In this document: one piece after another, positions 18,104 through 27,965 of the stretch
How positions within the stretch are numbered: the first letter of the stretch is position 1
Layout of the letters: the number at the start of each line of letters is the position of its first letter
NCBI RefSeq assembly: GCF_030363035.1
Contig: NZ_JAUCMN010000008.1
Location: 62,001 to 126,000 of the forward strand
Reading direction: 5' to 3'
Source: Curtobacterium caseinilyticum
GTDB lineage: Bacteria > Actinomycetota > Actinomycetes > Actinomycetales > Microbacteriaceae
Length of the DNA: 64,000 bases
Notes under the pieces: generated by a model
What the model saw: only the letters and a program-made list of their open reading frames with translations
Database searches by the model: none
Told to the model about the DNA's origin: nothing
Translations under genes and position numbers: made by a program

Positions 18104-19621
18104 ATGGCGACCTTCGTCGACCGCGTGACCCTGCACCTCACCGCGGGGAACGGCGGCAACGGCTGCGTGTCGGTCCGCCGTGAGAAGTTCAAGCCCCTCG
18201 CCGGCCCGGACGGCGGCAACGGCGGCGACGGTGGCGACATCGTGCTCGTCGCCGACCCGCAGGTGACCACCCTGCTCGGCTACCACCGCTCGCCCCACCG
18301 TTCGTCGCGCAACGGCCAGCCCGGCATGGGCGACATGCGCAGCGGCGTGAGCGGGGAGACGCTCGAGCTGCCCGTGCCGATCGGCACCGTCGTCCACGAC
18401 GAGGGCGGCGAGGTCCTCGCCGACATGACCGAGCCGGGCATGCGCGTCGTCGTGGCCCCCGGTGGGCAGGGCGGGCTCGGCAACGCCGCGCTGGCGACCA
18501 CGAAGCGCAAGGCCCCCGGCTTCGCGCTGCTCGGGACGCCCGGGTGGACCGGCGACGTCAGCCTCGAGCTGAAGACGATCGCGGACGTCGCGCTGGTCGG
18601 CTTCCCGAGCGCCGGCAAGTCCTCGCTCATCGCCGCGGTCTCCGCCGCGAAGCCGAAGATCGCCGACTACCCGTTCACCACCCTGACGCCGAACCTCGGT
18701 GTCGTCGAGTCCGGCGAGGTGCGGTTCACCGTCGCCGACGTCCCCGGGCTGATCGAGGGCGCTTCCGAGGGCAAGGGTCTCGGGCTCGAGTTCCTCCGGC
18801 ACGTCGAGCGCTGCGAGGCGCTGCTGCACGTCATCGACTGCGCGACGATGGACCCGGGTCGCGACCCGATCAGCGACCTCGACGTCATCCTCCGCGAGCT
18901 GGAGCGCTACCCGGTCCCCGAGGGGCAGACCCCGCTGCTCGAGCGTCCCCAGCTCGTCGCCCTGAACAAGGTCGACGTGCCCGAGGCCGCCGAGCTCGCC
19001 GAGTTCGTCACCGCGGAGCTCGAGGAACGCGGCTACCGCGTCTTCCCGATCTCGACCGCCTCCCGCCAGGGGCTGCGTGAGCTCACCTTCGCCCTGGCCG
19101 ACGTCGTCGAGCAGGCCCGTGCCGCGCGTCCTGCGGCGCCCGAGCAGGAGCGCATCGTGCTCCGCCCGAAGGCCGTCAACGAGAAGCCCTTCACCGTGCG
19201 GGCCGAGGGCGGCGAGGACCACCGCTTCTACCGCGTCCGCGGTGACAAGCCGGAGCGCTGGGTCGTGCAGACCGACTTCACCAACGAGGAGGCCATCGGC
19301 TACCTGGCCGACCGGCTCGCGAAGCTCGGCGTCGAGGACGGCCTGTTCAAGGCCGGCGCCGTCGCCGGGTCCACGGTCGTCATCGGTGGCGACGGCGGCA
19401 TGGTGTTCGACTGGGAGCCCACGCTCACCTCGACCGCGGAACTCATCACGAGCGCCCGCGGCACGGACGCCCGCGTCGGAGGGTCGTCGCGACCCACGCG
19501 CAACGAGCGCCGCGAGGACTACTTCGAGCGGATGGACGCCAAGGCCGCCGCACGCGCGGAGCTCGAGCAGGAGCGCGTCTCCGGTCTCTGGGCGGACGAC
19601 GACCGGGACGACCAGGACTGA
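18104..19621 (+). CDS. obg: GTPase Obg (CgtA/ObgE)
   Basis: Ribosome-associated GTPase for 50S assembly and stress control (505 aa). The Gly-rich Obg fold (about residues 1-158) contains [20 protein letters not shown] and [14 protein letters not shown]. The G domain has [11 protein letters not shown] (G1, about 166-176), DVPGLIEGA (G3) and NKVD (G4). An OCT domain (about 345-430) is followed by a charged tail. The ATG at 18104 follows TAGGAG. It is separated from rpmA by a terminator, so it likely has its own promoter or depends on read-through. Confidence 0.97.
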   Translation: MATFVDRVTLHLTAGNGGNGCVSVRREKFKPLAGPDGGNGGDGGDIVLVADPQVTTLLGYHRSPHRSSRNGQPGMGDMRSGVSGETLELPVPIGTVVHDEGGEVLADMTEPGMRVVVAPGGQGGLGNAALATTKRKAPGFALLGTPGWTGDVSLELKTIADVALVGFPSAGKSSLIAAVSAAKPKIADYPFTTLTPNLGVVESGEVRFTVADVPGLIEGASEGKGLGLEFLRHVERCEALLHVIDCATMDPGRDPISDLDVILRELERYPVPEGQTPLLERPQLVALNKVDVPEAAELAEFVTAELEERGYRVFPISTASRQGLRELTFALADVVEQARAARPAAPEQERIVLRPKAVNEKPFTVRAEGGEDHRFYRVRGDKPERWVVQTDFTNEEAIGYLADRLAKLGVEDGLFKAGAVAGSTVVIGGDGGMVFDWEPTLTSTAELITSARGTDARVGGSSRPTRNERREDYFERMDAKAAARAELEQERVSGLWADDDRDDQD

Positions 19622-19628
19622 TCGCGGC

Positions 19629-20447
19629 ATGACCGACACGAGCGCGCGCACCGACCTCGGCCCCGTCACGCGGCGGCAGGAGCTCCCGCGTGCGCGCCGG
19701 CTCGTGGTCAAGGTCGGTTCGTCGTCGGTCAGCGGCGAGAACACCGGGCAGATCGCTCCGCTCGTCGACGCCATCGCGGCGGCGCACGCGCGGGGCACCG
19801 AGGTGGTCCTGGTGTCCTCCGGCGCGATCGCGACGGGCTTCCCGTTCCTCGGGCTCGAGGGGCGCCCGGACGACCTCGCCACCCAGCAGGCGGCGGCGGC
19901 CACGGGGCAGAACGTGCTCATGTTCCGGTACCAGAAGGAACTCGACCGCCACGGCGTCGTCGCGGCGCAGGTCCTGCTGACCGCTGGCGACATGCAGAAC
20001 CCGACGCACCGGGTCAACGCCCAGCGCGCGGTCGACCGGCTGCTCGCGTTGCGGGTGCTGCCGATCGTCAACGAGAACGACACGGTCGCCACGCACGAGA
20101 TCCGCTTCGGCGACAACGACCGGCTCGCGGCGCTCGTCGCCCGGCTCCTCGGCGCCGACGCGCTCGTGCTGCTGTCGGACGTCGAGTCGCTGTACACGCG
20201 GCCGCCGGAGCACCCGGACGCCGAGCCCATCGACGAGGTGCCGTTCGGCGACGAGCTCGCGGGGGTCACCTTCGGCTCGGTCGGCAAGGCCGGGGTCGGC
20301 ACCGGGGGAGCGGGGACGAAGGTGGCTGCGGCGCGGCTCGCGGCCGAGGCCGGCACCGCGGTGCTGGTGACGGCGACGTCGCTGGTGGACCGGGCACTCG
20401 CCGGGGAGCACGTCGGCACCTGGTTCCACGCGGCGCCGCGCAGCTGA
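19629..20447 (+). CDS. proB: Glutamate 5-kinase
   Basis: First enzyme of proline synthesis: phosphorylates glutamate (272 aa). The amino acid kinase fold shows LVVKVGSSSVS, VSSGAIATGF, VNENDTVA and GGAGTKVAAARLA. The C-terminal PUA domain of E. coli ProB is absent, as in the shorter kinase-only ProB forms. The ATG lies 7 bp after the obg stop. proA is downstream but separated by 471 bp of repeat-rich DNA, so the two genes are probably transcribed separately. Confidence 0.96.
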   Translation: MTDTSARTDLGPVTRRQELPRARRLVVKVGSSSVSGENTGQIAPLVDAIAAAHARGTEVVLVSSGAIATGFPFLGLEGRPDDLATQQAAAATGQNVLMFRYQKELDRHGVVAAQVLLTAGDMQNPTHRVNAQRAVDRLLALRVLPIVNENDTVATHEIRFGDNDRLAALVARLLGADALVLLSDVESLYTRPPEHPDAEPIDEVPFGDELAGVTFGSVGKAGVGTGGAGTKVAAARLAAEAGTAVLVTATSLVDRALAGEHVGTWFHAAPRS

Positions 20448-20918
20448 CGGCTGCCGCTGACGGGTCTGCCGCCGGTCGGGTCCGCCGCCGGTCGGGTCCG
20501 CCGCTGGTCGGGTCGCCGCCGGTGGGGGCTGCCGTCGCACGGGTCCGCTGCCGGCCGGGAGGCGCAGGGCGTCTCCGCCACGTCGGTCCGGCCGGACGAC
20601 GTACCTGCGCGAGACGCCGCCGAGCACGCGGGACACCGTCACCGCGTCGAGACGCCGGCGGGCACGGGACCATCTCGGTGGGACCGGCCCGTCCCGGCCT
20701 GACGCCGGTGCTCCGCGCGGGCGGACGCCGGTGCTCCGCGCGGGCGGACGCCGGTGCTCCGCGCGGGCGGACGCCGGTGCTCGGCGGTGTCCGGGTCGGT
20801 GGGAGCACCCCCTCGGTGACGTGCGCGGAGTCCTGCACCGGAGTGGTGCCTCCCGGTCGACTCCACAGGTGTGACGCGAGCAGCGTCACGGTCCGGGTGG
20901 TCGACCTAGTATCGGACC
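20448..20918. repeat. 471-bp proB-proA gap with 16-bp and 23-bp tandem repeats
   Basis: No convincing gene. From 20467 to about 20525 a 16-bp unit (TCCGCCGCCGGTCGGG) occurs about 3.8 times with small changes. From 20701 to 20769 a 23-bp unit (GACGCCGGTGCTCCGCGCGGGCG is 23 nt; its first 17 nt are GACGCCGGTGCTCCGCG) occurs three times without change, with a partial fourth to 20786. Unit lengths that are not multiples of three argue against coding. The proA promoter lies at the right end. Confidence 0.75.
20907..20912 (+). promoter_or_regulatory. -10 element of proA (leaderless arrangement)
   Basis: TAGTAT at 20907-20912 is followed by 6 nt and the ATG at 20919. No Shine-Dalgarno site lies between, which suggests transcription starts at or next to the A of the start codon. 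No clear -35 is visible. Confidence 0.55.
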
Positions 20919-22184
20919 ATGTCGTCGACCGTCACCGCTCCCTCCCTCACCGACAAGCTCGTCGCAGCGCGCGGCGCATCGTCGGTACTCGCGACGGCCA
21001 CCACCGCGGTCAAGGACGAGGCCCTGCGTGCCGTGGCAGCAGCGGTCCGTGCGGGGGCGGACCGCATCGTCGCCGCGAACCACGAGGACCTCGTGGCGGG
21101 TGAGGACGGCGGGCTCTCGTCGGGACTCCTGGACCGCCTGCGTCTCGATGCCGCCCGGATCGAGGCGTTGGCCGCGGCGGTGGAGCACGTGGTCGGGCTG
21201 ACGGATCCGGTCGGCGAGCACATGCGCGGCTCGCGGCTGCCGAACGGCCTGCAGCTCACGCAGGTCCGTGTGCCCTTCGGCGTGGTCGGCGCCATCTACG
21301 AGGCACGGCCCAACGTCACCGTCGACATCGCCGCGCTCGCGCTGAAGAGCGGCAACGCGGTGGTGCTCCGAGGCGGGTCGGCGGCCCAGCGCACGAACGC
21401 GGAGCTCGTCGAGCGCATCCGGCAGGCGGTCGCCTCGGTCGGGCTGCCCGCCGACCTCGTCCAGACCATCGACGAGTTCGGGCGGCAGGGCGCGACGGAG
21501 CTCATGCGTGCCCGCGGGCTGGTCGACGTGCTCGTCCCGCGGGGGAGCGCATCGCTCATCCAGACCGTGGTGACCGAGTCGCAGGTGCCCGTGATCGAGA
21601 CCGGCGCGGGCGTGGTGCACGTGTTCCTCGACGCCTCGGCGCCGCTCGAGCGCTCCGTCGACATCGTCCTCAACAGCAAGGTCCAGCGACCGAGCGTCTG
21701 CAACGCGCTCGAGACCCTCCTCGTGCACGAGCAGTCAGCCGAGCGGCTCCTCCCCGTGCTCGCGGACCGCCTCCGCGCGGCCGGCGTCACCCTTCGTGGC
21801 GACGACGCCACGCGCACGATCGTGCCCGGGGTGCTCCGCGCGACCGAGGCCGACTGGGCGACCGAGTCGATGGACCTCGACCTGTCCATCCGCGTCGTGC
21901 CCGACGTCGACGCCGCGATGGCGCACATCGCCCGCTGGTCGACCCACCACACGGAATCGATCGTCACGAACGACGTCGACACGGCCGAGCGCTTCCTCGC
22001 CGGGGTCGACTCCGCGGTCGTCATGGCGAACGCCTCGACACGCTTCACCGACGGCGGCGAGTTCGGCTTCGGCGCAGAGGTCGGCATCTCGACCCAGAAG
22101 CTGCACGCCCGCGGGCCGATGGGCCTGCCCGAGCTCACGAGCACCAAGTGGATCGTGCGCGGGCAGGGACAGATCCGCGGCTAG
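20919..22184 (+). CDS. proA: Glutamate-5-semialdehyde dehydrogenase (gamma-glutamyl phosphate reductase)
   Basis: Second enzyme of proline synthesis: NADPH-dependent reduction of gamma-glutamyl phosphate (421 aa, normal). [19 protein letters not shown] and [11 protein letters not shown] are diagnostic. The catalytic cysteine is in [13 protein letters not shown]. The C-terminal [21 protein letters not shown] is typical (20 residues cited up to ARGPM). The start ATG appears leaderless. A small membrane protein gene and nadD follow closely and are likely co-transcribed. Confidence 0.97.
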   Translation: MSSTVTAPSLTDKLVAARGASSVLATATTAVKDEALRAVAAAVRAGADRIVAANHEDLVAGEDGGLSSGLLDRLRLDAARIEALAAAVEHVVGLTDPVGEHMRGSRLPNGLQLTQVRVPFGVVGAIYEARPNVTVDIAALALKSGNAVVLRGGSAAQRTNAELVERIRQAVASVGLPADLVQTIDEFGRQGATELMRARGLVDVLVPRGSASLIQTVVTESQVPVIETGAGVVHVFLDASAPLERSVDIVLNSKVQRPSVCNALETLLVHEQSAERLLPVLADRLRAAGVTLRGDDATRTIVPGVLRATEADWATESMDLDLSIRVVPDVDAAMAHIARWSTHHTESIVTNDVDTAERFLAGVDSAVVMANASTRFTDGGEFGFGAEVGISTQKLHARGPMGLPELTSTKWIVRGQGQIRG

Positions 22185-22225
22185 ACTGAGCGGCGACCTC
22201 CCCCGACCGAACGGAGCACCGACCG

Positions 22226-22426
22226 ATGACCTTCCTCGCCGAAGCCGCAGAGCACGCATCCGGGGTCCCCGCGTTCGTCTTCCCGATGTGCGGAGCGCTC
22301 TTCTTCATCTTCCTCGGGTTCGTGACCTGGAGCTTCCGCGACGTCGCCTACCGTCACTCGCACAAGTTCGAGGCCACCCGCCACCACGAGACGGGTGTCG
22401 ACGAGTTCGGTCACACCAAGCTCTGA
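22226..22426 (+). CDS. Small single-helix membrane protein
   Basis: 66-aa protein with one TM helix (about residues 14-36, [20 protein letters not shown]) and a His-rich polar tail. No domain is recognised. GGAG lies 9 nt upstream of the ATG. It sits between proA and nadD, 11 bp before nadD. Its length and helix are clear; the function is unknown. Confidence 0.75.
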   Translation: MTFLAEAAEHASGVPAFVFPMCGALFFIFLGFVTWSFRDVAYRHSHKFEATRHHETGVDEFGHTKL

Positions 22427-22437
22427 CGCGCCGCTCG

Positions 22438-23037
22438 ATGCTCGAGAGCACGGGGCGCCCACGCATCGGTGTGATGGGTGGCACGTTCGACCCCATCCAC
22501 CACGGACACCTCGTGGCAGCGTCCGAGGTGGCCCGTGCGTTCGACCTGGACGAGGTCGTCTTCGTCCCCACCGGTCAGCCGTACATGAAGTCGGGTGTCA
22601 CCGACGCGGAGCACCGGTACCTGATGACCGTCGTCGCCACGGCGTCGAACCCGATGTTCACGGTCAGCCGTGTCGACATCGACCGCCCCGGGCCGACCTA
22701 CACGATCGACACGCTCCGCGACCTGCACGAGCAGCGTCCGGATGCGCAGCTCGTCTTCATCTCGGGCGCGGACGCCGTTCAGCAGATCCTCGACTGGAAG
22801 GATCATGATGAGCTGTGGGATCTCGCGCACTTCGTCGCGGTCACCCGGCCGGGCCACGACCTGAGCATCACCGGACTGCCCGAGCGTGACGTGAGCTTGC
22901 TCGAAGTCCCCGCCCTGGCGATATCCTCGACCGATTGCCGCGACCGGGTCAGGCGCGGCCACCCCGTGTGGTACTTGGTCCCAGACGGTGTCGTCCAGTA
23001 CATCTCCAAGCACCACCTGTATCGGAGCGTTGCATGA
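22438..23037 (+). CDS. nadD: Nicotinate-nucleotide adenylyltransferase
   Basis: NAD synthesis: adenylates nicotinate mononucleotide (199 aa). The nucleotidyltransferase motif [12 protein letters not shown] and the late [13 protein letters not shown] motif (ISSTxIR type) are clear. PTYTIDTL and the substrate-loop region are also present. The start is ATG at 22438; an internal ATG in VMGGTF would remove too much. The stop overlaps the next gene by 4 bp (ATGA), so both are translated together. The usual nadD-rsfS pair is kept, with one gene inserted between. Confidence 0.96.
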   Translation: MLESTGRPRIGVMGGTFDPIHHGHLVAASEVARAFDLDEVVFVPTGQPYMKSGVTDAEHRYLMTVVATASNPMFTVSRVDIDRPGPTYTIDTLRDLHEQRPDAQLVFISGADAVQQILDWKDHDELWDLAHFVAVTRPGHDLSITGLPERDVSLLEVPALAISSTDCRDRVRRGHPVWYLVPDGVVQYISKHHLYRSVA

Positions 23038-24614
23038 GTTCGTCCGACGCGCAGCCGCCACTCTCGCGGCGCCAGGCGCGCGAGCGGGAGCGTGCCGCCG
23101 CGGCCAGCGGGCAGCCGGTCACGCCGCCGCCGACCGTCGCAGCACCCACCGACGAGCCCGAGGCCCGCCGCCGCCCCGGCTCGCACGTCGCGCCGTCCCC
23201 GAGTGGTCCGGCGCAGTCCGCCGCCCGCCCGGCGAGCGGCAGCGAACCGCGGTCGGCCGGTACCGCGCCGCAGTCCGCGGGCTCGGTGTTCCCCCTCACG
23301 CCGGCACCGGCCTCCGCGACCGAGATCGTCCCCGGGACCGGCGGGCTCACCCGTCGTCAGCTCCGCCTCATGCGCGAGGCCGAGGGGCAGGCGGTCCAGC
23401 CCGTGCCCCTGCAGGCACCCACGCCGCACTCGTCGGACCGCACCGTGCAGGACGTCCTCGGCTCGGTGGACCGACTCGACGAGGACGCGCAGCGCGTCCG
23501 CCCCGCGTCGGTCCCGTCGCGTCCGACGCCCGCTCCGGCGACGGCGCGCCCGTCCTCCACGGCAGACGCCGGTCGTTCGTCCGAGGTCCCGCTCGCCCCG
23601 ACGCCGGCCCGTACGGCAGCCGAGCAGACCGTGGGGCCGGGCTCTGACCGGTCCGGCGACGCCGCGGACGACCTCGACGAGCAGGACACCGCAGCGCCCG
23701 CCGCGGACCGTGACGACCACTCCGGCGCCCCGGAGCCGTCGGCCGAGTCGGAACGGCTCGACGCGGCCGCCGTCGCCCAGGCGACCGAGGCGGACGGGTC
23801 GCCCGACGCCATCGAGCCGCTGAGCGAGGCCGCCGCCCACGCCGAGGAGCCGCGCCGCCACCGTTCGACCTGGGCGCCACCGGAGGGCGACGAGTCGGAC
23901 GTCGACGGTGACACCCCACCCGCCTCCGAGGACGCCGCGGCAGCACCGACGCCGGGCGACGTGCCCTCCTCCTCGACGCCCGTGGTCTTCCCGCTGTCGC
24001 TCGACGACGACACCAACGAGGTCCCGGTGCAGCGCCCCACGCCCGCCGACGACCGACGGGGCGACGCGGATGCCGCTGCCCCGCGGGTCCCCGCCGCCTT
24101 CCAGCGCAGTCCTGAGCCGAAGCCGGTCACCACGGCGTTCGAGCCGCCGGTGGGGCACTGGTCGCAGCAGGCGCAGGACGCCGACGACGCCGAGGTGCAC
24201 GACGTGACCGGCACCCGCCGCGTCGCCGTGCAGGACACGAACTCGATCGTGCTCCCGAACTCGGCGTTGGCCGACCCGACGGGAGCCCTGAACGCCACCG
24301 GTGAGGTCATCCTCACCGGCTCGATCGACCTCCCCGCCTCGCTGTCCTCGACCGGGTCCCACCGGCCGATCGACGGAGCCGAGGTCGACCGGTTGCTGGA
24401 GCAGCACGACGAGCAGCCCGAGACGGACGCGAGCCCGGTCCGGGCGAGCCGCGCCGTGTCGAGCCACACCTCGACGCGCCAGGTCGTCCTGGCGGCAGCG
24501 AAGCCCAAGGAGTCCCGCACGCCGGTGATCCTCGGCGTCACGGTGGGGGCCGTCGGCCTCGCCGCCGCGGGTGTCATCATCGTCGCCCTCCTCACCACCC
24601 ACTTCGGCGGCTGA
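23034..24614 (+). CDS. Disordered protein with C-terminal membrane anchor
   Basis: 526-aa product of unknown function. Most of it is Ala/Pro/Asp/Glu-rich and predicted disordered. Two short basic motifs are related to each other: [13 protein letters not shown] near residue 10 and [14 protein letters not shown] near 105. A single TM helix lies near the C-terminus (about 500-521), so the long N-terminal part is probably cytoplasmic. ATGA overlap with nadD and its place before rsfS are the only context. RR-Q-R/LR motifs of this kind are common in actinobacterial membrane proteins, but I cannot assign a role. Confidence 0.75.
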   Translation: MSSSDAQPPLSRRQARERERAAAASGQPVTPPPTVAAPTDEPEARRRPGSHVAPSPSGPAQSAARPASGSEPRSAGTAPQSAGSVFPLTPAPASATEIVPGTGGLTRRQLRLMREAEGQAVQPVPLQAPTPHSSDRTVQDVLGSVDRLDEDAQRVRPASVPSRPTPAPATARPSSTADAGRSSEVPLAPTPARTAAEQTVGPGSDRSGDAADDLDEQDTAAPAADRDDHSGAPEPSAESERLDAAAVAQATEADGSPDAIEPLSEAAAHAEEPRRHRSTWAPPEGDESDVDGDTPPASEDAAAAPTPGDVPSSSTPVVFPLSLDDDTNEVPVQRPTPADDRRGDADAAAPRVPAAFQRSPEPKPVTTAFEPPVGHWSQQAQDADDAEVHDVTGTRRVAVQDTNSIVLPNSALADPTGALNATGEVILTGSIDLPASLSSTGSHRPIDGAEVDRLLEQHDEQPETDASPVRASRAVSSHTSTRQVVLAAAKPKESRTPVILGVTVGAVGLAAAGVIIVALLTTHFGG

Positions 24615-24652
24615 CCCCGCCGCCCCGCTCGCTCGGCACATCGAGCACCGAT

Positions 24653-24698
24653 CACCCCGCCGGACGGCCTGGCCGCTGTCGGCGGGGTGGCCTATGAT
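24653..24698 (+). promoter_or_regulatory. Hairpin followed by rsfS promoter -10
   Basis: CACCCCGCCG (24653-24662) pairs with CGGCGGGGTG (24680-24689) across an 17-nt loop and could end the nadD transcript. TATGAT at 24693-24698 directly after it is a good -10 element, giving a leader of about 48 nt before rsfS. Confidence 0.5.
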
Positions 24699-24752
24699 CG
24701 GGACCCATCACACGGACGCGCACGCTGCGGGTCCGACGACCGGAAGGACTCC

Positions 24753-25127
24753 GTGACCGCCTCCCCACGCGCACTGGAACTCGTGCAGATCGCCGCCCAG
24801 GCGGCCGACGCGAAGCAGGCCGAAGACCTCGTCGCCCTCGACGTGACCGGGCCGCTGCAGCTCACCGACGTGTTCCTGCTCGCGACCGGTCGGAACGAGC
24901 GCAACGTGCTCGCCATCGCGGACGAGATCGAGGACCGGCTGATCGAAGCCGGCGCCAAGCCCCTCCGCCGTGAAGGCCGCACCGAGGGTCGCTGGGTGCT
25001 CATCGACTTCGGCGAGATCGTGGTGCACGTCTTCCACGAGGAGGACCGGCAGTACTACGCGCTCGAGCGCCTCTGGTCGGACTGCCCGACGATCCCGCTC
25101 GAGCTCCCCGTCGACCACACCGCCTGA
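24753..25127 (+). CDS. rsfS: Ribosome silencing factor (RsfS/Iojap)
   Basis: Binds L14 of the 50S subunit and blocks subunit joining in slow growth (124 aa). DVTGPLQLTDVFLLATGRNE and the C-terminal EGRWVLIDFGEIVVHVF (RsfS signature WxxxDxxxxxVHxF) are clear, followed by YYALERLW. The start is GTG at 24753, with GGAAGGA upstream. The nadD-rsfS neighbourhood is conserved widely. Confidence 0.96.
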   Translation: MTASPRALELVQIAAQAADAKQAEDLVALDVTGPLQLTDVFLLATGRNERNVLAIADEIEDRLIEAGAKPLRREGRTEGRWVLIDFGEIVVHVFHEEDRQYYALERLWSDCPTIPLELPVDHTA

Positions 25128-25243
25128 CCGCGACGCGCCCGGGTGGCGGGGACGATTTCGTCACCCGGGGTTCGCGTGGTGTACGCTTTCATGGTGCCTC
25201 CGGGAACGGAGAGCACGGAACAGCAACACACGCAACACTGATC

Positions 25244-25316
25244 GGGTCTGTGGCGCAGCTGGTAGCGCACCTGCATGGCATGCAGGGGGTCAGGGGTTCG
25301 AGTCCCCTCAGATCCA
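25244..25316 (+). tRNA. tRNA-Ala (anticodon GGC)
   Basis: 73 nt, no encoded CCA. Acceptor arms GGGTCTG and CAGATCC pair over 7 bp with one G-U. The D-arm is GCGC-AGCTGGTA-GCGC, the anticodon stem is CCTGC/GCAGG with loop ATGGCAT (anticodon GGC), and the T-arm is AGGGG-TTCGAGT-CCCCT. The anticodon reads alanine codons GCC and GCU. A TACGCT -10-like hexamer lies at 25182-25187. Confidence 0.95.
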
Positions 25317-25327
25317 CCCGAACACCG

Positions 25328-25370
25328 AAACCCCGTCGCACTGTGCAGGCACAGGCGGCGGGGTTTCGTC
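25328..25370 (+). terminator. Terminator after tRNA-Ala
   Basis: AACCCCGTCGC near 25329-25339 pairs with GCGGCGGGGTT ending at 25365 (one wobble pair), followed by TCGTCGTC. It begins 12 nt after the tRNA 3' end. Confidence 0.75.
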
Positions 25371-25467
25371 GTCGTCCGGCCGTGCAGGACGACCGGGCCG
25401 AGCGACCGCAGACGGCGTTGCAGCAGGCGTCCCGGCCGCGCTCGCGCGTCCCACTACGCTGATGCCC

Positions 25468-26391
25468 ATGAGCAACGACGCGCCCCTGTCCGGATCCGCC
25501 CTGACGATCACCGCCGGCGGGTACACCGCCGAGATCGCCTCGGTGGGGGCATCGCTCCGGACGCTCCGTGCCGAGGGCCGCGACCTGGTCGTGCCGTTCG
25601 CTGCCGACGAGGTCCGGCCGGCGTTCCGCGGCGCCGTCCTCGCCCCGTGGCCGAACCGCGTCGTCGACGGCCGGTACACCTTCGGCGGACGTGAGCACGA
25701 GCTCGCCCTGACCGAGCCGAAGCGCCACCACGCCCTGCACGGCCTGGTCGCCTGGACGGACTTCCGCACCGTCGCCCACGAGCCCGACCGTGCCGTCCTG
25801 GCGACGACCGTGCCCGCGCAGGAGGGCTACCCGTTCCGCGTCGACGTCCTCGTCGAGTACCGCGTCGACGGCGACGGCCTGCACACCACGATCACCGGGA
25901 CGAACGCCGGTGACGACGCCGCGCCGTGGGGGACCGGCCCGCACCCGTACCTCGTCGCCGGCGAGGGCCGCATCGACGACTGGACCCTGACGCTGCCGGC
26001 GGCCGAGGTGCTCGAGGTCACCGAGGACCGCCTCGTGCCGACCGGCCTCGCACCCGTGCACGACGAGTTCGACCTGCGCACCGCGACCCTCGTCGGCGAG
26101 CGCTTCATCGACCACGCGTTCACCGGGTTCGACCGCGACGCCGAGGGGCTCGCCACCATCGTGCTCACCGCGGCCGACGGCCACGGCGTCCGGGTCTCCT
26201 TCGGTCCGGAGTGCGGGTGGGCGCAGGTGCACACCGCCGACCACGTCGTCCCCGAGTACCACCGCGTCGGCCTCGCCGTCGAGCCGATGACCTGCGCGCC
26301 GGACGCCTTCAACGCGGGCGAGGACTCCGGTCTCGTCGTGCTCGCGCCCGGTGCCGCCCACGCCGCGTCGTGGACGATCGCCGCGGTCTGA
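25468..26391 (+). CDS. Aldose 1-epimerase family protein
   Basis: Galactose mutarotase-fold sugar epimerase (307 aa). Conserved family points are VLAPWPNRVVDGRYTF, the His-rich HHALHGLVAW (active-site His), TGPHPYLV with the second His, and the C-terminal VEPMTCAPDAFN. It probably interconverts alpha and beta anomers of a hexose or hexose phosphate in the cytoplasm; the substrate is not shown. The ATG at 25468 has a TACGCT hexamer 7 nt upstream, again suggesting a leaderless message. pabB starts inside its 3' end. Confidence 0.92.
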   Translation: MSNDAPLSGSALTITAGGYTAEIASVGASLRTLRAEGRDLVVPFAADEVRPAFRGAVLAPWPNRVVDGRYTFGGREHELALTEPKRHHALHGLVAWTDFRTVAHEPDRAVLATTVPAQEGYPFRVDVLVEYRVDGDGLHTTITGTNAGDDAAPWGTGPHPYLVAGEGRIDDWTLTLPAAEVLEVTEDRLVPTGLAPVHDEFDLRTATLVGERFIDHAFTGFDRDAEGLATIVLTAADGHGVRVSFGPECGWAQVHTADHVVPEYHRVGLAVEPMTCAPDAFNAGEDSGLVVLAPGAAHAASWTIAAV

Positions 26392-27875
26392 CCGGCGCCC
26401 GGGTCCTCGTCCGGCGGCTCGACGCGACCCCGGACCTCGGGGCGGTGGCCGCCGCTGCCCCCGGTGACGTCGTCTGGCTCGACTCCGGGCTGCCCGACGG
26501 TGCACCCGACACCGCTCACGAGCGCGCCCGCTTGTCCGTCCTCGCGCTGACGGACGGGCCGTTCGCGACCCGGTTCCGGCACGAGGACCGCCGCGCCGTC
26601 GTCGACGTCCCGCCCGCGGCCGGGCGCTGGTTCGGGACGAGCCGTACCGAGGACCGCGGGGCGTTCGCCGTGCTCGACGACCTGCTCGACCGCACGCCGG
26701 TCCTCGAGGCCCCCGTGCCCGGCTGCGACTTCGCGCTCGGGTGGGTCGGGTTCCTCGGCTACGAGCTCGGCCGCGAGTCCGGCGGCCCGGACCGCACGGC
26801 GGACGGGCACGCGGACGCGGACCTGCGGTTCGTCGACCGGGCCGTCGTCGTGCACGCCGACGGGCGTGCCTGGGCGCTCACCCTGGTGACCGACGACGAG
26901 CCGGCGGCCAGCGCGGCGAACCGGGCGTGGTCCGAGCAGCCGCACGCGCCCGCGACGCGGGACGGCGCACCGGACGCGACCAGGGGCCTCCCGGCCGCTG
27001 CCAGGGGACGCGTGCCGCGCGGCGCCTACGAGGCGGCGGTGGAGGCCTGCCGTGCGGAGATCCGTGAGGGCAACGCGTTCCAGGTGTGCCTCACCACCGC
27101 CTTCGCGGTCGCCCCGGTCGGACGGGAGGCACGGGTCGCCGCCCGTGCGGATCGTCACCTGGACGAGTACCTGCGGCTGCGACGCGCGGACCCCGTCCCG
27201 TTCGGTGCCTACCTGCGGCTCGGCCCCCTGCGGGTGGCGAGCCGGTCGCCCGAGCGGTTCCTGCGCGTCGACGCGGACGGCACGGTCGTCGCGGAGCCGA
27301 TCAAGGGGACCCGGCGGCGTGACCCGGACCCGGCACGGGACGCCGTCGTCCGTGCCGGGCTCGAGGCGAGCGCGAAGGACCGCGCCGAGAACGTGATGAT
27401 CGTCGACCTGCTGCGGAACGACCTGCTCCGCTCCGCGGTGCCCGGGTCGGTGCACGTGGAGCGGCTCTGCGCGGTCGAGACCTACGCGAGCGTGCACCAG
27501 CTCGTCTCGACGGTGTCGGCGGTGCTGCCCGTGGGGGCCTCGCGGGCGGCGGTCGTGCACGCGGCGTTCCCGCCGGGGTCGATGACCGGCGCGCCGAAGA
27601 GCAGTGCGACGGCGATCGCGGACCGTCTCGAGGGTGCGCCGCGGGGCGTGTACTCGGGCGTGGTCGGGTACTTCTCGGCGGACGGGTCGGTCGACTTGTC
27701 GGTGGCCATCCGCACACTGGTGACGGTCCTCGACGAGCGGGGTGCCGAGCGGTCACGGTCCTTCGGAGCAGGTGGCGCCGTCACGTGGTCGTCGGTCGCG
27801 GCGGACGAGGCGGACGAGGTCGAGACGAAGACCCGGTCGGTCTTCGGGGCGCTGGGGGTCACCGCCGACTGGTGA
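26370..27875 (+). CDS. pabB: Aminodeoxychorismate synthase component I (PabB-type)
   Basis: Chorismate-binding enzyme for 4-aminobenzoate and folate (501 aa). The C-terminal chorismate domain shows EIREGNAFQVCLTT, the PIKGTRRR motif (the Lys is characteristic of PabB; anthranilate synthase has PIAGT), AENVMIVDLLRNDL, PGSMTGAPK and a late YSGVVGYFSADGSVDLSVAI block (cited to 20 residues). The N-terminal half has a weakly conserved GWVGFLGYELG. The start is GTG at 26370, overlapping the epimerase by 22 bp. No glutaminase (PabA) gene is adjacent. pabC is at 49070-49960. Confidence 0.92.
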   Translation: MDDRRGLTGARVLVRRLDATPDLGAVAAAAPGDVVWLDSGLPDGAPDTAHERARLSVLALTDGPFATRFRHEDRRAVVDVPPAAGRWFGTSRTEDRGAFAVLDDLLDRTPVLEAPVPGCDFALGWVGFLGYELGRESGGPDRTADGHADADLRFVDRAVVVHADGRAWALTLVTDDEPAASAANRAWSEQPHAPATRDGAPDATRGLPAAARGRVPRGAYEAAVEACRAEIREGNAFQVCLTTAFAVAPVGREARVAARADRHLDEYLRLRRADPVPFGAYLRLGPLRVASRSPERFLRVDADGTVVAEPIKGTRRRDPDPARDAVVRAGLEASAKDRAENVMIVDLLRNDLLRSAVPGSVHVERLCAVETYASVHQLVSTVSAVLPVGASRAAVVHAAFPPGSMTGAPKSSATAIADRLEGAPRGVYSGVVGYFSADGSVDLSVAIRTLVTVLDERGAERSRSFGAGGAVTWSSVAADEADEVETKTRSVFGALGVTADW

Positions 27876-27930
27876 GGCCGGGCGTGTCGAACGGGTGTTC
27901 GACCCGGGTGTCCACGGATGTCGGACCCGG

Positions 27931-27959
27931 TTGACATCATCGAACACATGTTCGAATAT
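27931..27959 (+). promoter_or_regulatory. LexA-regulated promoter of imuA'-imuB-dnaE2
   Basis: TTGACA (27931-27936), 17-bp spacer, GAATAT (27954-27959). A perfect actinobacterial SOS box, TCGAACACATGTTCGA (27940-27955), fills the spacer and touches the -10. LexA bound here would block polymerase. The expected start of transcription is about 27966, which is the ATG of imuA', so the message would be leaderless. Confidence 0.9.
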
Positions 27960-27965
27960 GAGGGC

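Noticed and set aside
20701..20786. CRISPR array or coding repeat between proB and proA
   Set aside because: There are no spacers, and a 23-bp period would shift the reading frame at every unit.
27918..27965. Upstream ATG 27918 as start of imuA'
   Set aside because: It precedes the -35 box of the SOS promoter, so it would not be on the transcript.
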